Translations under genes and position numbers: made by a program
NCBI RefSeq assembly: GCF_009557055.1
Contig: NZ_CP045649.1
Location: 4,129,501 to 4,193,500 of the forward strand
DNA length: 64,000 nt
Direction: 5' to 3'
Origin: Nocardioides sp. dk884
GTDB taxonomy: Bacteria; Actinomycetota; Actinomycetes; Propionibacteriales; Nocardioidaceae
Notes under the pieces: model-generated
Databases searched by the model: none
What the model saw: the letters and a program-made list of their open reading frames with translations, nothing else
What the model was told of the DNA's origin: nothing
In this document: positions 41,807 through 49,852 of the stretch, piece after piece
Layout: the number at the start of each line of letters is the position of its first letter
Position numbering within the stretch: position 1 is the first letter of the stretch

Positions 41807-42439
41807 ATGACGATCCTGCTCTGCGACCCCCGGGTCGCCGCCGTGCCGGTGCACGAGTGCGGCGAGCCGCTGGTCGCCCTCGACGCCTCCTTCGGTCCGG
41901 CCCGGGCCCTGGTCCGCTCCGGGCTGGCCTCCCGGCTCGCGGCCGCCCGCGACGCGCTCCCGCCGGGCATCGGGCTGCGGGTGCTGGAGGGGCATCGCAG
42001 CGTCGCCGACCAGCGCCGCATCATCGACCGGTACGCCGGTGAGGTCCGCGCGGCGTACCCCGACGCGGACGACGCCGAGGTGGAGCGGCTGACCAGCCGA
42101 TTCGTGAGCCCGGTGGCGGTCGCGCCGCACGTCGCGGGCGCGGCGGTCGACCTGACCCTGGTGGACGCCTGCGGCGAGGAGCTCGACCTGGGCACGCCGG
42201 TCGATGCGACCCCCGAGCAGTCCGACGGCCGCTGCTGGACCGCGGCGGCCGGGATCGGCGCCGACGCCCGCGCCCACCGCGACCTGATGGCCCGGGTGCT
42301 CGGCGGCGCCGGGCTGGTGAACTACCCGACCGAGTGGTGGCACTGGAGCCACGGCGACCGCTACTGGGCGCTGCGCACGGGTGCGCCCGCCGCGACCTAC
42401 GGCCCGGTCCCGGCAGCCGGCGCCGGGGCAGCGGCGTGA
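41807..42439 (+). CDS. vanX: D-Ala-D-Ala dipeptidase (VanX family)
   Basis: This 210-residue zinc peptidase has SxHxxGxAxD-type motif VAPHVAGAAVDLTL with H108 and D115, and EWWHWSHGD with catalytic E176 and third ligand H179. The spacing mirrors VanX (H116, D123, E181, H184). The arginine motif is GHRS. Enzymes of this type split free D-Ala-D-Ala. In van systems this removes the normal precursor. ATG 41807 follows GAGGGTGGAG. Its stop overlaps the racemase GTG. No signal peptide is seen, so it is cytoplasmic. Confidence 0.9.
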   Translation: MTILLCDPRVAAVPVHECGEPLVALDASFGPARALVRSGLASRLAAARDALPPGIGLRVLEGHRSVADQRRIIDRYAGEVRAAYPDADDAEVERLTSRFVSPVAVAPHVAGAAVDLTLVDACGEELDLGTPVDATPEQSDGRCWTAAAGIGADARAHRDLMARVLGGAGLVNYPTEWWHWSHGDRYWALRTGAPAATYGPVPAAGAGAAA

Positions 42440-43608
42440 GCGCGGTGCCACGGGCGCGGACCGCTGACCGGGTGGCAGCGCCGCGGCTGCTCATCGACCC
42501 CGAGGCGATCGCGGCCAACACCCGCGTGCTCGCCGGGCGGGTGGCACCGGGCACGCCGGGCGGCACCGCCCTGATGGCGGTCGTGAAGGCCGACGGCTTC
42601 GGTCACGGCGCCGTGACCGTCGCCCGTGCCGCGCTGGCCCACGGCGCGAGCAGCCTCGGCGTCACCACCGTCGCGGAGGGTCTCGCGCTGCGCGCGGCGG
42701 GCCTCGACGCACCGGTGCTGAGCTGGCTCAACGGCGTCGACGCAGACTTCGCCCTCGCGATCGGGGCCGGCATCGACCTCGCCGTACCGTCCACCGAGCA
42801 CCTCGCCGCGATCGCCGCGGCCGCGACGCCCGGACGCCCCGCGCGGGTGCACCTGCAGCTCGACACCGGGCTGGCCCGCGACGGCGCCGAGCCGTCCGGC
42901 TGGGCCAGCCTGTGCCGGGCCGCGCGCACCGCCGAGCGCGCCGGGCGCATGCGGGTCGTGGGCCTGATGGGCCACCTGGCTCGCGCCGACGAGCCTGGCC
43001 ACCCCGCCAACGCCGTCGGGCGGACCCGGTTCGCGTGGGGGCTCCAGGTCGCGCGGTCCTGCGGGTTGCGTCCCGCCGAGCGCCACCTCGCCGCGACCGC
43101 CGCCACCCTCACCGACCCGCAGAGCCACCACACGCTGGTCCGCGTCGGCGCCGGCCTGGTCGGCATCGACCCCAGCGGCACCACCGCGCTGCGTCCCGCG
43201 GTCACCCTGAGCGCCCCGGTCGTGCAGGTGCGCCGGGTCCGCGCCGGCACCGCGGTCGGCTACGGCCACACCTGGACCACGCCCCGCGCGACCACCCTCG
43301 CGTTGCTGCCGGTCGGGTACGCCGACGGGCTGCCGCGCACCGCCTCCGGCCGCGCCTCTGTGCTGCTGCGCGGGCAGCGGCGCGCGCTCGTCGGCCGGGT
43401 CTCGATGGACCAGGTGGTCCTCGACCTCGGCGACGACGCCGTCGAGCTCGGCGACACCGCCACCGTGCTCGGCCCCGGCGACGCCGGCGAACCCACCCCG
43501 GCCGAGTGGGCCGCCTGGTCGGGGACCCTCCCCCACGAGGTGCTCACCGGCTTCGGGCCGCGACTCGACCGGGTCGTGGCCACCACCGTCCTCAGGAGCG
43601 TTCGATGA
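42436..43608 (+). CDS. alr: Alanine racemase family PLP enzyme (possible serine racemase)
   Basis: This 390-residue fold-type III PLP enzyme has the PLP lysine K51 in AVVKADGFGHG (canonical AVVKANAYGHG). GLMGHLARADEP and the catalytic tyrosine region GTAVGYGHTW follow, with LLPVGYADGLPR and GRVSMDQVVLDLG in the C-terminal beta domain. It interconverts L- and D-alanine, or L- and D-serine as in VanT. It has no membrane domain, whereas VanT has an acyltransferase-like one; an acyltransferase gene lies two genes downstream. GTG start and stop both overlap neighbours by 4 bases. Confidence 0.92.
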   Translation: MSAVPRARTADRVAAPRLLIDPEAIAANTRVLAGRVAPGTPGGTALMAVVKADGFGHGAVTVARAALAHGASSLGVTTVAEGLALRAAGLDAPVLSWLNGVDADFALAIGAGIDLAVPSTEHLAAIAAAATPGRPARVHLQLDTGLARDGAEPSGWASLCRAARTAERAGRMRVVGLMGHLARADEPGHPANAVGRTRFAWGLQVARSCGLRPAERHLAATAATLTDPQSHHTLVRVGAGLVGIDPSGTTALRPAVTLSAPVVQVRRVRAGTAVGYGHTWTTPRATTLALLPVGYADGLPRTASGRASVLLRGQRRALVGRVSMDQVVLDLGDDAVELGDTATVLGPGDAGEPTPAEWAAWSGTLPHEVLTGFGPRLDRVVATTVLRSVR

Positions 43609-44606
43609 GCACCGCAGCCCGCACCCCCGTCCCGACCCGCACCCCGATCGGCCGGGTGGCCGTGATCGGCGGCGGCACCAGCTGCGAGCACGATGTCTCC
43701 CTCGCCTCCGCGGCCGGGGTCGCCGACGCGCTGGTCGCGGGCGGGCACGACGTGGTCGGGCTGACCATCGACCCCGAGGGGGTGTGGCGCGACGCCGCCG
43801 AGCGGCCGGTCGGGCTGGCCGGCGCCGTGCACGTGCTGCGCTCGTGCGCGGTCGCCGTACCGGTCGTCCACGGCCCCGGCGGCGAGGACGGCACTCTGGC
43901 CGCGCTGCTCGACCTGGCCGGCGTCCCCTACGTCGGGTCCGGCGTGGGCGCGGGTGCGCTCGCGATGGACAAGTGGGCCACCAAGCTGGTCGCCGAGGCG
44001 CTCGGCATCGCCACCGCGCCCGGCGTGCTGCTGACCCGCGCCAGCGCCGCGGCGTACGTCGTGGACCACCCGGTGGTCGTCAAGCCGGTCGCGGCCGGGT
44101 CCAGCCACGGGGTCTCGCTGGTGCGCGAGCCCGGCGAGCTCGCCGCGGCGCTGGACGCGGCGTTCGCCCTCGACGACCGGGTGCTCGTCGAGGACGTCGT
44201 GGACGGCCGCGAGATCGACGTCGCGGTGCTCGCCAGCGGCGGCGAGCTGCTGGTCTCCCCGGCGCTGGAGATCCGGGTGGACGGGCTCTTCGACTTCGAG
44301 GCGAAGTACGCCGGCGGCGCGGACTTCGTGCTGCCCGCCCCGCTCAGCCCCACCGAGCAGAAGGCCCTGGAGGGCGCGGCGCTGGCGATGTTCGGCGCGC
44401 TCGGCTGCCGCGGGGTGGCTCGGGTCGACTTCTTCCTCACCGATGCCGGGCCGGTGCTCAACGAGGTCAACACGATGCCGGGCTTCACCGCGCACTCCCA
44501 GGTGCCGCAGATGTTCGCCGCCGCCGGCATCGACTACGTCGCGCTGGTCGACCGACTGGTGCGCGACGCGTTGGGCGCGGCCGCGGTCCCCCGCGCGGCG
44601 GCATGA
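43605..44606 (+). CDS. ddl: D-alanine--D-alanine ligase family (Ddl/Van ligase)
   Basis: This 333-residue ATP-grasp ligase has the N-terminal IGGGTSCEHDVSLAS with E28. ATP-binding KPVAAGSSHGV and EDVVDGREIDVAVL follow, then the omega loop FDFEAKY (K234-Y235) and the metal site VDFFLTDAGPVLNEVNTMPG. An intact EAKY is usual in D-Ala-D-Ala ligases, and a similar EKY occurs in D-Ala-D-Ser VanC. The D-lactate ligases VanA/B differ here. So D-Ala or D-Ser is the likely second substrate. Coupled to racemase by ATGA. Confidence 0.93.
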   Translation: MSTAARTPVPTRTPIGRVAVIGGGTSCEHDVSLASAAGVADALVAGGHDVVGLTIDPEGVWRDAAERPVGLAGAVHVLRSCAVAVPVVHGPGGEDGTLAALLDLAGVPYVGSGVGAGALAMDKWATKLVAEALGIATAPGVLLTRASAAAYVVDHPVVVKPVAAGSSHGVSLVREPGELAAALDAAFALDDRVLVEDVVDGREIDVAVLASGGELLVSPALEIRVDGLFDFEAKYAGGADFVLPAPLSPTEQKALEGAALAMFGALGCRGVARVDFFLTDAGPVLNEVNTMPGFTAHSQVPQMFAAAGIDYVALVDRLVRDALGAAAVPRAAA

Positions 44607-44616
44607 GGGCAGCGAC

Positions 44617-45615
44617 ATGAGGATCGGCGGCCTCGACCTGCTGCGCGGTGTCGCGGTGGCCCTGGTGGTGCTGCGCCACGCGCTGCCGGAGGTCTTCCCG
44701 GGCGCCGGGGTGGTCGGGGTGGTGATGTTCTTCGCGCTGTCGGGCCACCTGATCACCGGGCTGCTGCTGGAGGAGTCCGGGCGCACCGGCCGGGTCGCGC
44801 TGGGCCGGTTCTACCGGCGCCGGGCCCGGCGGCTGGTCCCCGCGCTCGCGGTGGTGGTCGCGGTGTGGCTGCTGGTCACGCTGACCCTTGACCCGGTCGG
44901 GGAGCGCGACGACGTGGGCCGCACCCTGCTGGTCGCGCTGACCTGGACCGGCAACCTGCCCGGGTTGGTGCCCGGCGGGGCGACGTTCCACCTGTGGACC
45001 CTCGCCACCGAGGAGCAGTTCTACCTGCTCTGGCCGGCGCTGCTGTCGCTGGCGGTGGCGCGCGGGCGGGTGCGGCTGCTGCTCGTCGGCGCGGCCGCGG
45101 CCTGCCTGGTGGCCTGCGTCGCGACCACGGTGTGGCTCGCCGAGGCGCCGGACCTGGCCTATCCGCTGCCCACCTCCTGGGCGCTGTGCTTCGTGATCGG
45201 AGCCGCCAGCCGGGTGCTGCTCGAGCACCGCCCGCAGGGGGTCGACGTACCGCCGCTTCTCGTGGGGCTCGCCGTGGCCGCGCTGGGGGTGCTGGCCGTG
45301 GTTCCATTGCGCGGTCACGCGCTCACCTACCTGGCAGGAGGACCGGTCATCGCTGCGCTCACCGCGGTGCTGCTGCTCGCCTGGCGACGCTGGCGGACCG
45401 TGACCGGCCCGCTGCGCGCCCTGGTCTGGCTCGGCACCGTCTCCTACGGCGCCTACCTGTGGAGCTACCCGCTCACGCTGTGGCTGCGCCCGCACCTTGA
45501 GCTCGGCGGCGTGATCGCGGCCGTGCTGACCGTCGGCGCCGCCGCGCTGAGCTGGTACGCCGTGGAGCGGCCGCTGCAGCGCCGCCGTCCGGCGCCCGTG
45601 GCGGTGCCCGCGTGA
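44617..45615 (+). CDS. Acyltransferase 3 (OafA/YrhL-type) integral membrane protein
   Basis: This 332-residue protein has about ten membrane helices. The family N-terminus is GLDLLRGVAVALVVLRHALP (histidine of the active site), then FFALSGHLITGLLLEE and FYRRRARRLVPAL. FHLWTLATEEQFYLLWP, with the conserved E/Q motif, follows. It should transfer an acyl group, commonly acetyl, to an envelope glycan or peptidoglycan from inside the membrane. It follows the ligase gene after 10 bases and overlaps the kinase GTG. VanT racemases carry a domain of the same broad family. Confidence 0.9.
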   Translation: MRIGGLDLLRGVAVALVVLRHALPEVFPGAGVVGVVMFFALSGHLITGLLLEESGRTGRVALGRFYRRRARRLVPALAVVVAVWLLVTLTLDPVGERDDVGRTLLVALTWTGNLPGLVPGGATFHLWTLATEEQFYLLWPALLSLAVARGRVRLLLVGAAAACLVACVATTVWLAEAPDLAYPLPTSWALCFVIGAASRVLLEHRPQGVDVPPLLVGLAVAALGVLAVVPLRGHALTYLAGGPVIAALTAVLLLAWRRWRTVTGPLRALVWLGTVSYGAYLWSYPLTLWLRPHLELGGVIAAVLTVGAAALSWYAVERPLQRRRPAPVAVPA

Positions 45616-46934
45616 GCAGCACGCCCGCTCCCGCTCGACCGCACCCGCTCGACGACTGGCGGCGCTGGGCGCCGGACCTCGCCGTCGGCGCGCTCGCGGT
45701 GCTCGTCGGCATGCTCGAGGTGCTCGGCACCGAGCTCTACCCCGACGAGAGCCGTGGCGGGCTCACCGTCTTCGTGCTCGGCTTCGCGCTCGCCGCCGGG
45801 CTGAGCCGGCACGCGCCGGCGATCGCGCTGGTGCTGGTCTGGGTCCTCGGGGGCGCCCAGGTGATGACCGAGACCCGGCTGCTGCTGGTCGAGCTCGTGG
45901 TGGCGCTGGTCGCGTTCGGCTGCGCCCGCTGGGGCCGCCCGGCGACGGTGTGGGCGAGCGCGCTGAGCATCCCCGCGGGCGGGCTGGTGGTCGTGCTGGC
46001 GGCGGCCTGGTTCGCCGACTCCGGGGCGATCCACGCCGTGCTGCGCGCCTACCGGGACCCGCTGGAGCTGGCCTACTCGCTCGGCAACACCTGGCAGGTG
46101 GCGATCGGGCTGCTGGCCCTCGCGATCCTGGCCGTGCCGTGGCTCGCCGGGCTGGCGCTGCGCTTCCTGGCCCGGGCCCGGGACTCGCGGGCCTCCCAGG
46201 TCGTCGCCGAGGACGAGGCGGCCATGGCGGTGCGCGAGCGCGAGCAGGCCGAGGAGATCGCCCATCTGCGCGAGGAGCAGACCCGGCTGGCCCGCGACGT
46301 GCACGACGTCGTCGGGCACTCGCTCGCGGTGATCCTGGCCCAGGCGGAGTCCGCGCAGTACCTCCCCGACGCCGACACCACCGCGCTGAAGCAGACGATG
46401 GCGACCATCGCGACCTCCGCGCGCAGCTCGCTGCAGGACGTGCGCCAGGTGCTGACCAGCACCCAGGCGCCCGCCAGCTCCCCCGGCGGCCTCGACGAGC
46501 TCGTCGAGGGGGTGCGCGCGGCCGGTCACGACGTGCGCGCCAGCGAGGTCGGCACCCCGCGCCCGATGCCGCCGGAGCTCGAGACCGTCGCCTTCCGGGT
46601 GCTGCAGGAGATGCTCACCAACGCGATCCGGCACGGGCGCCGCGACACCCCCGTGCTGGTCGAGCGGCACTGGGACGGCGAGCTGCGCCTCGAGGTGCGC
46701 AACAGCATCGCCGAGGCGCCCGCCCCGGACCCCGAGCTGACCCGTCCGATCGGCGCCGCCGAGCGCGACGCCGCGGGCCCGGTCGCCCCACCAGGAGCCG
46801 GCCAGGGGCTGGAGGGCATGCGCCGCCGCCTCGAGGCGGTCGGCGGGCGCCTCGACGTACGCCGCCGCGAGGAGGCCGACGGGCCGACGTTCACCGCGAC
46901 CGCGTGGGTCCCGACGCGGGGGCTGAGCCGGTGA
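45612..46934 (+). CDS. Sensor histidine kinase (NarL/LiaS-type, HisKA_3)
   Basis: This 440-residue membrane kinase has five or so hydrophobic segments in residues 20-190 and a coiled linker rich in Glu (REREQAEEIAHLREEQ). The phospho-acceptor is H231 in RDVHDVVGHSLAVIL. The ATPase domain has QEMLTNAIRHG (N box) and GQGLEGMRRRLEAVGG. It pairs with the LuxR-type regulator whose GTG overlaps its stop. Membrane position suggests sensing envelope stress or lipid-linked precursors, by analogy with LiaS-like systems. Confidence 0.93.
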   Translation: MSSTPAPARPHPLDDWRRWAPDLAVGALAVLVGMLEVLGTELYPDESRGGLTVFVLGFALAAGLSRHAPAIALVLVWVLGGAQVMTETRLLLVELVVALVAFGCARWGRPATVWASALSIPAGGLVVVLAAAWFADSGAIHAVLRAYRDPLELAYSLGNTWQVAIGLLALAILAVPWLAGLALRFLARARDSRASQVVAEDEAAMAVREREQAEEIAHLREEQTRLARDVHDVVGHSLAVILAQAESAQYLPDADTTALKQTMATIATSARSSLQDVRQVLTSTQAPASSPGGLDELVEGVRAAGHDVRASEVGTPRPMPPELETVAFRVLQEMLTNAIRHGRRDTPVLVERHWDGELRLEVRNSIAEAPAPDPELTRPIGAAERDAAGPVAPPGAGQGLEGMRRRLEAVGGRLDVRRREEADGPTFTATAWVPTRGLSR

Positions 46935-47629
46935 GCGGGCCGACCTCTGGGCCGATCTCTGGGCCGATCTCTGGGCCGATCCGGGTGCTGCTGGTCGACG
47001 ACCAGGAACTGTTCCGCGCGGGCGTGTCCGTGATCGTCGACGCCCAGGACGGCATGGAGGTGGTCGGACAGGCCGCCGACGGCCTGGAGGCGGTGCGGCT
47101 GGTCGAGCAGCTGGTGCCCGACGTGGTGCTGATGGACATCAGGATGCCGGAGATGGACGGCGTCGAGGCGACCCGGCAGATCTTCTCCCCCGAGCGGGTC
47201 GCCGCACGCCCGCACCCGGTGCGGGTGGTCGTGCTGACCACGTTCAACCTCGACGACCGCGCGGCCACCGCGATCCGGCACGGCGCGAGCGGGTTCCTGC
47301 TCAAGGACACCACCCCGCGTCAGCTGGGCGAGGCGATCCGCACCGTGCACGCCGGCAACGCCGTACTCGCCCCGACCGACCTGTCCACGCTGCTGGACGG
47401 GCAGTTCCGCAGCGCGACGCCCCCGCCCCCGGCATACCTCGGGCTGACCGAGAAGGAGCGCGAGGTGTTCACGGCGGTCGCGCGGGGGTTGTCGAACACC
47501 GAGATCGCCGGCCACGTCTTCGCCAGCGAGTCGACGGTGAAGACCCACGTGGGCGCGATCCTGCGCAAGCTCGCGCTGCGCGACCGGGTGCAGATCGTGG
47601 TCTTCGCGCACCGGCACGGGCTGGTCTAG
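46931..47629 (+). CDS. Response regulator, NarL/LuxR family
   Basis: This 232-residue regulator has a receiver domain at about 18-135 with phospho-acceptor D69 (VVLMDIRMPEMDG) and lysine in GFLLKDTTP. The C-terminal GerE helix-turn-helix lies at about 165-228 (LTEKEREVFTAVARGLSNTEIA, STVKTHVGAIL). The first 17 residues are an unusual SGPx repeat from a 12-bp tandem repeat. It is the last gene of the vanX operon and probably the regulator of it. Confidence 0.94.
   Translation: MSGPTSGPISGPISGPIRVLLVDDQELFRAGVSVIVDAQDGMEVVGQAADGLEAVRLVEQLVPDVVLMDIRMPEMDGVEATRQIFSPERVAARPHPVRVVVLTTFNLDDRAATAIRHGASGFLLKDTTPRQLGEAIRTVHAGNAVLAPTDLSTLLDGQFRSATPPPPAYLGLTEKEREVFTAVARGLSNTEIAGHVFASESTVKTHVGAILRKLALRDRVQIVVFAHRHGLV
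46936..46983 (+). repeat. 12-bp tandem repeat inside the response regulator start
   Basis: Four units of GGGCCGATCTCT (first one GGGCCGACCTCT, last one incomplete) encode SGPT-SGPI-SGPI-SGPI. The unit is a multiple of 3, so copy-number change would lengthen or shorten the N-terminus in frame. Confidence 0.8.
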
Positions 47630-47653
47630 GGCTGGCCCCGGCCCAGGGCGCGA

Positions 47654-48247
47654 CTAGCCCGGCTCGTCCTCGTCGACCCGCTCCAGGAAGGCCAGGATCC
47701 GCTCGAGGAGCAGCGAGGTGGCGGCCTCGTCGTGCGAGGCGAGGCTGGGGTCGGTGAAGAGGTGCTGCTCGCCGGGGTAGACGAACAGCTCGGCGAGCTC
47801 GGGCTGGGCCGCGACCAGCTCGCGGGCTGCCGCGAGGTCGCCGTCGCCGGCGAAGAACGGGTCGTCGGCCATGCCGTGCACCTGCACGGGTACGCCGGCG
47901 GGCCAGGGACCGAGCTCCTCGGCGGGCAGGCAGGCCTCCAGCAGCAGCGCGCCGCGTACGCCCGGGCGGAGCTGGGCCAGGGTCTGGGCCGCCATCACCC
48001 CGAGCGAGACGCCCGCGACGACGAGGTCGTCAGGCAGCCCCTCGGCGCTGGCGCGCCCCCGCTCGAGCAGGACGTCGAAGCCCAGCGACCGGGCATGGTC
48101 GATGCCGGCGTCGAGGTCGTCGAAGACGCGCCCGTCGTAGAGGTCAGGCAGGTGGACGGTGTGCCCCGCAGCGCCGAGACGGTCGGCGAGGGAGCGCATC
48201 CCGGAGGTGCGCCCGCAGGCGTGGTGGAGCAGGAGTACGTCGGCCAT
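47654..48247 (-). CDS. Dienelactone hydrolase family alpha/beta hydrolase
   Basis: This 197-residue hydrolase starts MADVLLLHHACGRTSGMRSL. Its nucleophile elbow GVSLGVMAAQ has serine (about 81), where classical dienelactone hydrolases have cysteine. The catalytic acid lies in the MADDPFF region and the histidine in YPGEQHLF (about 170). The substrate is unknown. The start at 48247 is the first ATG giving the family N-terminus; a longer Pro-rich extension upstream lies in G-rich non-coding DNA. It converges with the response regulator gene. Confidence 0.88.
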   Translation of the reverse strand: MADVLLLHHACGRTSGMRSLADRLGAAGHTVHLPDLYDGRVFDDLDAGIDHARSLGFDVLLERGRASAEGLPDDLVVAGVSLGVMAAQTLAQLRPGVRGALLLEACLPAEELGPWPAGVPVQVHGMADDPFFAGDGDLAAARELVAAQPELAELFVYPGEQHLFTDPSLASHDEAATSLLLERILAFLERVDEDEPG

Positions 48248-48490
48248 CCCCCGACGATGGCACCGCGCGCCGACAACCGCCAGGGTCCGCCGCCCCCGGT
48301 CCCGGGGGCGGGGGGGTGGCTGGGGTTGCTGCCGGGGATGGCCGGGGGTGGCCGGGGGTGGCCGGGGTGACTGTGCCTTTCCGCGCAATTGCTGGGAAAA
48401 ACACCGCCCGAGCGCCAAAACAGGTACCAAACCCAGCAATTGCGCAGTTACGCGCGCCCCCCGGGCACCCCAACCCAGCCCACCGACCAG
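48248..48490. other. Intergenic region: G-rich tract and inverted repeat
   Basis: This 243-base space separates the hydrolase start from the beta-glucosidase stop, both on the minus strand. It holds a G-run-rich stretch (about 48299-48368, repeated GGCCGGGGGT) and then an A/T-richer inverted repeat (48383-48445). No gene was found. Confidence 0.65.
48383..48445. repeat. Inverted repeat with GCAATTGC cores
   Basis: GCGCAATTGCTGGG (48383-48396) and its exact complement (48432-48445) are 14-bp arms separated by 35 bases. Each arm itself contains the palindrome GCAATTGC. The stretch is lower in GC than its surroundings. Confidence 0.75.
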
Positions 48491-49843
48491 CTACCCCACC
48501 GAACGCGTCTGGGCGGCGATCAGGCCGGCGTACCAGTCGAAGGAGGCCTTGGGGGTGCGGCGCTGGGTCTCGCGGTCGACGTCGACCAGGCCGTAGCGCA
48601 GCGAGTAGCCGCGGCTCCACTCGAAACCGTCGAGCAGCGACCAGGTGTAGAAGCCGCGCACGTCCACCCCGCGCTGGACGGCATCGGCCACGGCGCGCAG
48701 GTGGGAGTCGAGGTAGTCGATGCGCTGCTGGTCGTCGATCACGCCGTCGGGCCCGGGCCGCACGTCGTAGGCGCAGCCGGCCTCGGTGATCACGATCGGC
48801 GGGAGCGCCGCGCGGTAACGGGCACGGGCGGTGATCAGCCACTCGCGCAGCGCGGCGGGGACGACCGTCCAGCCGCCGTCGGTGGTCGGGTAGCCCAGCA
48901 GCGGGCGCAGCTCGAAGGGCAGTGCCGCGTCCTCGTCGGTGGCCGCGACCTTCATCGGGCTGTAGTAGTTGACGCCGTAGAAGTCCAGCGGCTGCCGGAT
49001 GGTGGCGAGGTCGCCCTCGACGATCTCCGGCTCGAGCAGCGGCAGCAGGTCCTCGGGATAGCGGCCCAGGAGCATCGGCTCCAGGAACAGGCCGTTCCAG
49101 ATGGCGTCGAAGAGCTTGCCGGCGCCGACGTCGGCCGGGTCCTCGGAGGCCGGCCACATCGGCGCGTGGTTGTTGGCGCAGCCGATGCTCGTGGCCCCCG
49201 CGGCGCGCAGGGCGACCGCCGCCCGCCCATGGCCGAGCAGCAGGTGGTGGGCCGCACCGACGGAGTCGAAGAGCAGCTCACGGCCCGGCGCGGAGGTCCC
49301 GATGCCGTAGCCGACGAACGCCGCGACGTTGGGCTCGTTGACCGGCACCCAGTGGGTGACCCGGTCGGCGTAGCGCTCGGCGACGATCTCGGCGTAGTCG
49401 GCGAACCGGTCGGCGGTGGCCCGGTTGAGCCAGCCACCGTCGTCCTCGAGCGCCTGCGGGAGGTCCCACTGGTAGAGCGTGACCATCGGCTCCGCCCCGG
49501 CCTCGAGGACCCCGTCGATCACCCGGTCGTAGTGGTCGAGCGCGCGCTGGTTCGGCGCACCCGAGCCGGTCGGCTGGATGCGTGGCCAGGCCAGCGACAT
49601 CCGGTAGCCCTGCACGCCGAGGCGCGCCACGAGCCCGAGGTCCTCGGGCCAGCGGTGGTAGTGGTCGCACGCGACGTCGCCGGTGTCGCCGCCCTGGATC
49701 CGTCCAGGGGTGTGGCTGAAGGTGTCCCAGATGCTGGGTCCACGGCCGTCCTCCTCGACCGCACCCTCGATCTGATAGGCCGATGTGCTCACGCCCAGCT
49801 CGAAGGCAGGCGGCAGCACGGGGAACGAGCGCTGGGGGGGCAC
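48491..49843 (-). CDS. Glycoside hydrolase family 1 beta-glucosidase
   Basis: This 450-residue enzyme begins with the GH1 N-terminus FELGVSTSAYQIEGAVEEDG. It carries the acid/base glutamate in WVPVNEPNVAAF (about 163) and the nucleophile glutamate in PIVITEAGCAYD (usually TENG; here TEAG), then GFYTWSLLDGFEWSRGY. It hydrolyses beta-glucosides or related disaccharides in the cytoplasm, as no signal peptide is seen. GTG 49843 is the only start that leaves the domain whole. Its start lies 9 bases from that of the divergent pirin gene. Confidence 0.93.
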   Translation of the reverse strand: MPPQRSFPVLPPAFELGVSTSAYQIEGAVEEDGRGPSIWDTFSHTPGRIQGGDTGDVACDHYHRWPEDLGLVARLGVQGYRMSLAWPRIQPTGSGAPNQRALDHYDRVIDGVLEAGAEPMVTLYQWDLPQALEDDGGWLNRATADRFADYAEIVAERYADRVTHWVPVNEPNVAAFVGYGIGTSAPGRELLFDSVGAAHHLLLGHGRAAVALRAAGATSIGCANNHAPMWPASEDPADVGAGKLFDAIWNGLFLEPMLLGRYPEDLLPLLEPEIVEGDLATIRQPLDFYGVNYYSPMKVAATDEDAALPFELRPLLGYPTTDGGWTVVPAALREWLITARARYRAALPPIVITEAGCAYDVRPGPDGVIDDQQRIDYLDSHLRAVADAVQRGVDVRGFYTWSLLDGFEWSRGYSLRYGLVDVDRETQRRTPKASFDWYAGLIAAQTRSVG

Positions 49844-49852
49844 GGCACAATC

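Noticed and set aside
43605..44606. Ligase as a D-Ala-D-Lac enzyme (VanA type)
   Set aside because: The omega loop keeps EAKY and no D-lactate dehydrogenase gene (vanH) is present in the operon.
46931..47629. Kinase/regulator pair as true VanS/VanR
   Set aside because: The kinase is HisKA_3 type and the regulator carries a GerE domain. Real VanR is OmpR-type, so only analogy is claimed.
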